Shown here one piece after another: positions 35,068 through 36,472 of a stretch of DNA of 36,472 nt (its first letter is position 1; each line of letters opens with the position of its first letter). Source of the DNA: Cryobacterium adonitolivorans (lineage in GTDB: Bacteria > Actinomycetota > Actinomycetes > Actinomycetales > Microbacteriaceae); the NCBI RefSeq assembly GCF_004402695.1, contig NZ_SOFL01000021.1, positions 22,274 through 58,745 of the forward strand, given 5' to 3'. Position numbers and translations under genes: made by a program. The notes beneath the pieces were generated by a model that made no database searches, was not told the origin of the DNA, and was given only the letters and a program-made list of their open reading frames with translations.

Positions 35068-36336
35068 ATGTCATTTACCGCGCCCATCACGCTGCCCTCG
35101 AGCGGCCTGCCCCGTCCCGACGAGAAGGCCCCGACCGGACCGTTCCCCTGGATCGGCCTGATCGCCCTCTCTGCCGCCGTTTTCCTGTCGGTCACCTCGG
35201 AGATGCTGCCCACCGGCCTGCTGCCGGAAATGAGCAACTCGCTGGGCGTCAGCCAGTCCGAGGTCGGGCTGCTCGTGTCCTGGTTCGCCTTCACCGTGGT
35301 GATCACCAGCACCCCGCTGGCGCTGCTGACCCGCCGAATGCCCCGGCACGGCCTCATCCTGATGGTCCTGGTCGTATTCGCCCTGAGTAACGTGCTCACC
35401 GCGATAGCCCCCGACTACACCTTCGTGGTGGTCTCCCGGGTAATCGGCGGGCTGGCGCACGGCCTGTTCTGGGGCGTCGTCGGCGCGTACTCCGCGCACC
35501 TCGTGCCCAAGGACCAGATCGCCCGGGCGGTATCGATCACCATAGCCGGCGGCACGCTGGCTTTCGTCTTCGGGGTGCCGCTGGGCACCTTCCTCGGCCA
35601 CGTGCTGGGCTGGCGGCTCTCGTTCGTGGTGCTCGCCGGGCTGATGCTCGTGGGCGCCGTGGTGATCTGGAAGTTCCTGCCCAAGGTCGACCACTACAAC
35701 GCCAAACCGGCCAAGCCCGTGACCACGGCCACCGGCACGGTCACCCTGCCCGCCACGCTGCCGCGGGATGCCACGATCGGCGCCGTTGCGCTGGTCTGCG
35801 TGATCACGGCGCTGACCATGATCGGGCACTACACCTTCTACACCTACATCGCCCCGTTCCTCAGCGACACCCTCGGAGTCGGTAGCGAGGCGGTGGCGCC
35901 CCTGCTCTTCGCCTACGGCATCGCCGGAGCGATCGGCCTGTTCATCAGCGGTGTGGTGTTCAGCAAGCGACCCCAGCTGGGCCTGGTGCTCGGCCTGGCG
36001 GTGACCGCTGTCAGCGTGAGCGTGCTGGCGCTTTCCACCGAGGTGCTGCCCGTGGCGATCATTGCGTTCCTGGTCTGGGGCCTGGCGTTCGGCTCGTTCC
36101 CTCCGCTGCTGCAGACCCGGCTGCTGCACACCGCGTCGGTGCGCATCCGCGACACCGCCAGCGCCGTCTACACCACCGCGTTCAACATCGGCATCGGCCT
36201 GGGCGCGTTTGTGGGAGCGTTCCTGCTCGACCGGGTGGGACTGGGCACGGTGCCGTTCGTGTACGTGGCCATCATCCTGCTGTCCCTGGCCCTGGTGCTG
36301 TTCAGCGACATCGTCATCCGCCGCCGCCGCGCCTGA
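35068..36336 (+). CDS. MFS transporter (DHA1 / sugar-efflux-like)
   Basis: A 422-residue major facilitator protein with 12 hydrophobic segments after a polar N-terminus of about 25 residues. Helix 1 contains FLSVTSEMLPTGLLPEMS (about residues 40-57), typical of the AraJ/SotB/PbuE-like DHA1 group that exports sugars, nucleosides or drugs. Other support: LTRRMPRHGLILMVLV after helix 2, RVIGGLAHGLFWGVVGAYSA in helix 4, and a GGTLAFVFGVPLGTFLG helix-5 motif. The ATG at 35068 has no good ribosome binding site and follows an in-frame TGA, so translation may depend on the upstream ORF. The substrate is unknown. Confidence 0.9.
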   Translation: MSFTAPITLPSSGLPRPDEKAPTGPFPWIGLIALSAAVFLSVTSEMLPTGLLPEMSNSLGVSQSEVGLLVSWFAFTVVITSTPLALLTRRMPRHGLILMVLVVFALSNVLTAIAPDYTFVVVSRVIGGLAHGLFWGVVGAYSAHLVPKDQIARAVSITIAGGTLAFVFGVPLGTFLGHVLGWRLSFVVLAGLMLVGAVVIWKFLPKVDHYNAKPAKPVTTATGTVTLPATLPRDATIGAVALVCVITALTMIGHYTFYTYIAPFLSDTLGVGSEAVAPLLFAYGIAGAIGLFISGVVFSKRPQLGLVLGLAVTAVSVSVLALSTEVLPVAIIAFLVWGLAFGSFPPLLQTRLLHTASVRIRDTASAVYTTAFNIGIGLGAFVGAFLLDRVGLGTVPFVYVAIILLSLALVLFSDIVIRRRRA

Positions 36337-36363
36337 CCCGCCTCGGAGCTAACTGTTATCAAA

Positions 36364-36380
36364 GCGGACAATTGCGCCCC
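36364..36380. repeat. Intergenic repeat copy GCGGACAATTGCGCCCC
   Basis: Matches 28707-28722 in 15 of 16 positions. It ends two bases before the apparent IS left end, with no inverse arm on its right. Confidence 0.5.
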
Positions 36381-36382
36381 TT

Positions 36383-36472
36383 GGGTTCAGGGGGTCGTTG
36401 CAACACCTGATTGATTGAGGTGTTGGTTATGGGTGGTCGTACGGGGTTTCCGCGTGAGGTTCGCCGTCGGTT
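36383..36472 (+). mobile_element. Left end of an IS30-like insertion sequence (cut by window)
   Basis: The sequence starting near 36383 (GGGTTCAGGGGGTCGTTGCA) resembles the terminal repeat of actinobacterial IS30-family elements. It is followed by a hairpin (CAACACCT 36401-36408 / AGGTGTTG 36418-36425) and a transposase start. The right end lies outside the window, so the element's length, target duplication and exact left boundary cannot be shown. Confidence 0.6.
36429..36472 (+). CDS. IS30-like transposase, N-terminal fragment (runs off window)
   Basis: The ATG at 36429 opens a frame to the window end: MGGRTGFPREVRRR. Such a short basic start with FPREVRRR is what IS30-type transposases of actinobacteria show ahead of their helix-turn-helix domain, but 14 residues are too few to be certain. 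A weak GAGG sits about nine bases upstream, within the right arm of the hairpin just before the start, so folding may limit its translation. Confidence 0.55.
   Translation, partial: MGGRTGFPREVRRR

Noticed and set aside
1..36472. CRISPR arrays, tRNA or rRNA genes, prophage, toxin-antitoxin or defence systems
   Set aside because: Looked for and not seen; no regularly spaced repeats, no tRNA-like cloverleaf noticed, no recognisable proteins of these systems. A tRNAscan or PADLOC run would settle it.

Overview
The window is high-GC, gene-dense bacterial DNA. It fits an actinobacterium, most likely a Microbacteriaceae member close to Cryobacterium. The evidence is the protein families present (DUF3817, DUF6350/PerM, DUF3054, actinobacterial PcrA), the GC-rich third codon positions, frequent GTG/TTG starts, and many genes whose -10 hexamer lies about six bases before the start codon (leaderless type). 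The genus is inference from family resemblance, not from a search.

Layout. 1-2.0 kb: 3' end of a DUF3817 membrane protein gene overlapping guaA. 2.2-3.8 kb (minus): Bax1-I/YccA-family membrane protein and a second membrane protein. 3.8-8.8 kb (plus): glycerophosphodiester phosphodiesterase, pcrA helicase, FUSC-family membrane protein, and a 72-residue very acidic protein. 9.0-10.8 kb (minus): DUF1254/DUF1214 protein and DUF3054 membrane protein. 11.0-18.4 kb (plus): sucC-sucD, an APC permease, then the tightly packed perM-like/purN/purH set. With the upstream pcrA this resembles the M. tuberculosis Rv0949-Rv0957 order. 18.7-25.0 kb (plus): MscS-family channel, dimethylargininase, a possible 27-residue leader peptide, and a two-subunit ABC exporter with one degenerate ATP site. 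25.3-26.5 kb: FAD-dependent reductase gene split by an in-frame TAA. 26.5-27.3 kb (minus): GNAT acetyltransferase and an alkyltransferase-like protein. 27.4-33.6 kb (plus): icd (TTG start), a metal P-type ATPase with a TPC motif, MFS transporter, AraC-type regulator, DUF1761 protein. 33.6-34.8 kb (minus): YrdB/DUF2568 protein and purU. 34.9-36.3 kb: MFS transporter preceded by an in-frame upstream ORF. 36.4 kb to the end: left end of an IS30-like insertion sequence.

Function. Much of the window is core metabolism: purine synthesis (guaA, purN, purH), one-carbon balance (purU releases formate from 10-formyl-THF, the cofactor PurN and PurH consume), and the TCA cycle (sucCD, icd). DNA repair (pcrA, alkyltransferase-like protein) and membrane transport fill the rest. 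I see no CRISPR array, rRNA, tRNA, prophage or recognisable defence system. The points of interest are regulatory or structural: the leaderless-promoter pattern, the leader region of the ABC exporter, the upstream ORF of the last MFS gene, the broken reductase, and a family of short intergenic repeats, one of which abuts the IS end.
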